Positions 21,748 through 23,016 of a stretch of DNA of 23,016 nt are shown piece by piece. This stretch comes from CANGTU01 sp046336655 (GTDB lineage: Bacteria; Bacteroidota; Bacteroidia; Flavobacteriales_D; Sanyastnellaceae). Under the pieces are notes generated by a model, which saw only the letters and a program-made list of their open reading frames with translations, ran no database searches and was not told the DNA's origin. The translations under genes and the position numbers were made by a program. Positions within the stretch are counted from its first letter, which is position 1. The number at the start of each line of letters is the position of its first letter. The stretch is from positions 1-23,016 of the forward strand of contig JBKDGH010000165.1 of assembly GCA_046336655.1 (NCBI GenBank), written 5' to 3'.

Positions 21748-23016
21748 ATGAAAATTGAGCAGATTTACACCGGATGCCTCGCACACGGCGCGTATTACAT
21801 TGAAAGCAATGGCGAGGTGGCAGTCGTTGACCCGCTGCGCGAAGTGCAGCCGTACATGGATATGGCAAACTCCCGCAATGCAAGAATCAAATACGTATTC
21901 GAAACGCATTTCCATGCGGATTTTGTGTCCGGACACATTGATCTCGCGGCGCGCACCGGTGCGTCGATTGTGTACGGACCCACGACCATGAAAACGGGTT
22001 TTGAAATGGTGGTGGCGCAGGATGGACAGGAATTTCCGCTGGGAAAAGCCAGGATTCGGGTCATTCACACGCCCGGACACACCATGGAGAGTTCGTGCTA
22101 CCTGCTGATCAATGAAGAGGGCAAGGAAGAAGCTATCTTCACGGGAGACACGCTTTTTATCGGTGATGTGGGACGACCTGATCTCGCGCAGAAGGTCATT
22201 GCTGAACTGACACAAGAAAAACTGGCGAATCACCTGTATGATTCGCTCCGCGACAAGATCATGCCGCTGTCCGACGACCTCATCGTATATCCCGGTCATG
22301 GCGCTGGCAGTGCTTGCGGAAAGAAAATGAGTTCGGAAACCACAGACACACTCGGGCATCAGAAGAAGACCAATTATGCGCTGAATCCGAATCTTTCCCG
22401 GGAGGAGTTTGTGAGGGAAGTGCTTAGCGGACTGACGCCGCCTCCGGGCTATTTCCCGCAAAATGTGTTGTTGAATATTCAGGGATATGAATCGTTTGAA
22501 GAGGTGAAGTCCCGTGCATCACAGGCGCTTTCTCCGGCGGCGTTTGAAGCAGCCGCAAATGAGATTCGGCCTGTCATCATTGACACGCGTCCGACTTCGG
22601 AATTCATCAGGGCCTTCATACCGGGATCCATCAATATCGGCCTCGATGGTTCGTTTGCCTCGTGGGTTGGCACCCTGGTTCCGGATACAAAACAGGAAAT
22701 CCTGCTGGTCTGTGAACCCGGCAGGGAAGAAGAAGCCATAACACGGATGGCGCGTGTCGGATATGACCGTTGTATGGGTTACCTCGGGGGTGGTTTTGAT
22801 TCATGGAAAGCCGCAGGAATGGAAACCGACCAGTTGCGATCTGTATCTGCAAATGATGCAGCCTGTTCCATTGCATCCGGAAAAGGAGTCATGATTGATG
22901 TCCGTCGGGCAAGTGAGTATAACGCCGAACATGTGGATGGCGTGGTGAATGCCCCGCTGGACTACATCAATGACAGCATGACGAAAGTGGACCGCAACAA
23001 TGACGTGTATGTACAC
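21748..23016 (+). CDS. MBL-fold persulfide dioxygenase-like protein fused to rhodanese domains, 3' end missing
   Basis: The 423 codons present encode an ETHE1/CstB-like protein. Residues 1-240 are the MBL domain: THFHADFVSGH with His54, His56 and Asp58, His111 in TPGHT, Asp134 in TGDTLF and the diagnostic GDVGRPDL just after. In this family iron oxidises glutathione or low-molecular-weight persulfide to sulfite. A first rhodanese domain follows (about 262-358: IIDTRPTSEF, active-site Cys322 in VCEPGRE, GGGFDSWKAAG), and a second begins near 370 (MIDVRRASEY) and is cut by the window edge. Fusions of this kind handle sulfane sulfur during sulfide detoxification. From memory the complete protein is about 470 residues, so roughly 45 are missing. 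It is separated from the protease gene by a terminator. Confidence 0.92.
   Translation, partial: MKIEQIYTGCLAHGAYYIESNGEVAVVDPLREVQPYMDMANSRNARIKYVFETHFHADFVSGHIDLAARTGASIVYGPTTMKTGFEMVVAQDGQEFPLGKARIRVIHTPGHTMESSCYLLINEEGKEEAIFTGDTLFIGDVGRPDLAQKVIAELTQEKLANHLYDSLRDKIMPLSDDLIVYPGHGAGSACGKKMSSETTDTLGHQKKTNYALNPNLSREEFVREVLSGLTPPPGYFPQNVLLNIQGYESFEEVKSRASQALSPAAFEAAANEIRPVIIDTRPTSEFIRAFIPGSINIGLDGSFASWVGTLVPDTKQEILLVCEPGREEEAITRMARVGYDRCMGYLGGGFDSWKAAGMETDQLRSVSANDAACSIASGKGVMIDVRRASEYNAEHVDGVVNAPLDYINDSMTKVDRNNDVYVH

Noticed and set aside
21715..22461. 248-codon minus-strand frame opposite the MBL-rhodanese gene
   Set aside because: Antisense to conserved metal-binding motifs; no independent evidence.

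Overview
The window comes from a Bacteroidota genome, most likely a flavobacterium-like marine or freshwater lineage. The evidence is secreted proteins ending in both kinds of type IX secretion (T9SS) sorting domain, PKD and GCTD/DDGSC repeat proteins, a DUF4249 lipoprotein, a DUF983 protein, and nine exact matches to the Bacteroidota promoter box TAnnTTTG just upstream of gene starts. I cannot name the species. No mobile element, CRISPR array, tRNA or rRNA is visible, and no gene-free stretch exceeds 300 bases.

Left part, minus strand (1-7009): an ECF sigma factor overlaps by 4 nt the gene of a single-pass membrane protein with two PKD domains, probably its anti-sigma factor. A terminator follows, then a promoter, then a 1152-residue Ig-repeat protein with a type B T9SS sorting domain. 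Next, with only a short gap, comes a secreted CUB-like/PKD/P-domain protein that runs off the left edge. The C-terminus of the putative anti-sigma factor itself resembles the sorting domain of T9SS cargo. I regard this as the most interesting feature of the window: a possible sensor of the export state of surface proteins.

Middle, plus strand unless noted (7148-12767): mnmA (tRNA 2-thiouridylase), an 841-residue T9SS type A cargo built from an exact-period internal duplication, a bidirectional terminator, a minus-strand family 2 glycosyltransferase, the signal recognition particle RNA (ffs) and a YkgJ-type cysteine-cluster protein.

Right part, plus strand (12862-23016): a conserved cytosolic protein of unknown function lies 3 nt from an MBL-fold hydrolase. 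Then come purB and an MsbA-like ABC exporter, a DUF4249 surface-lipoprotein candidate, a DUF983 membrane protein, and a Deg/HtrA periplasmic protease followed by a terminator. The last gene is a persulfide-dioxygenase-like MBL-rhodanese fusion cut by the right edge. Most of these are housekeeping genes. Their promoters allow several start codons to be corrected, and some leaders appear to be extremely short.
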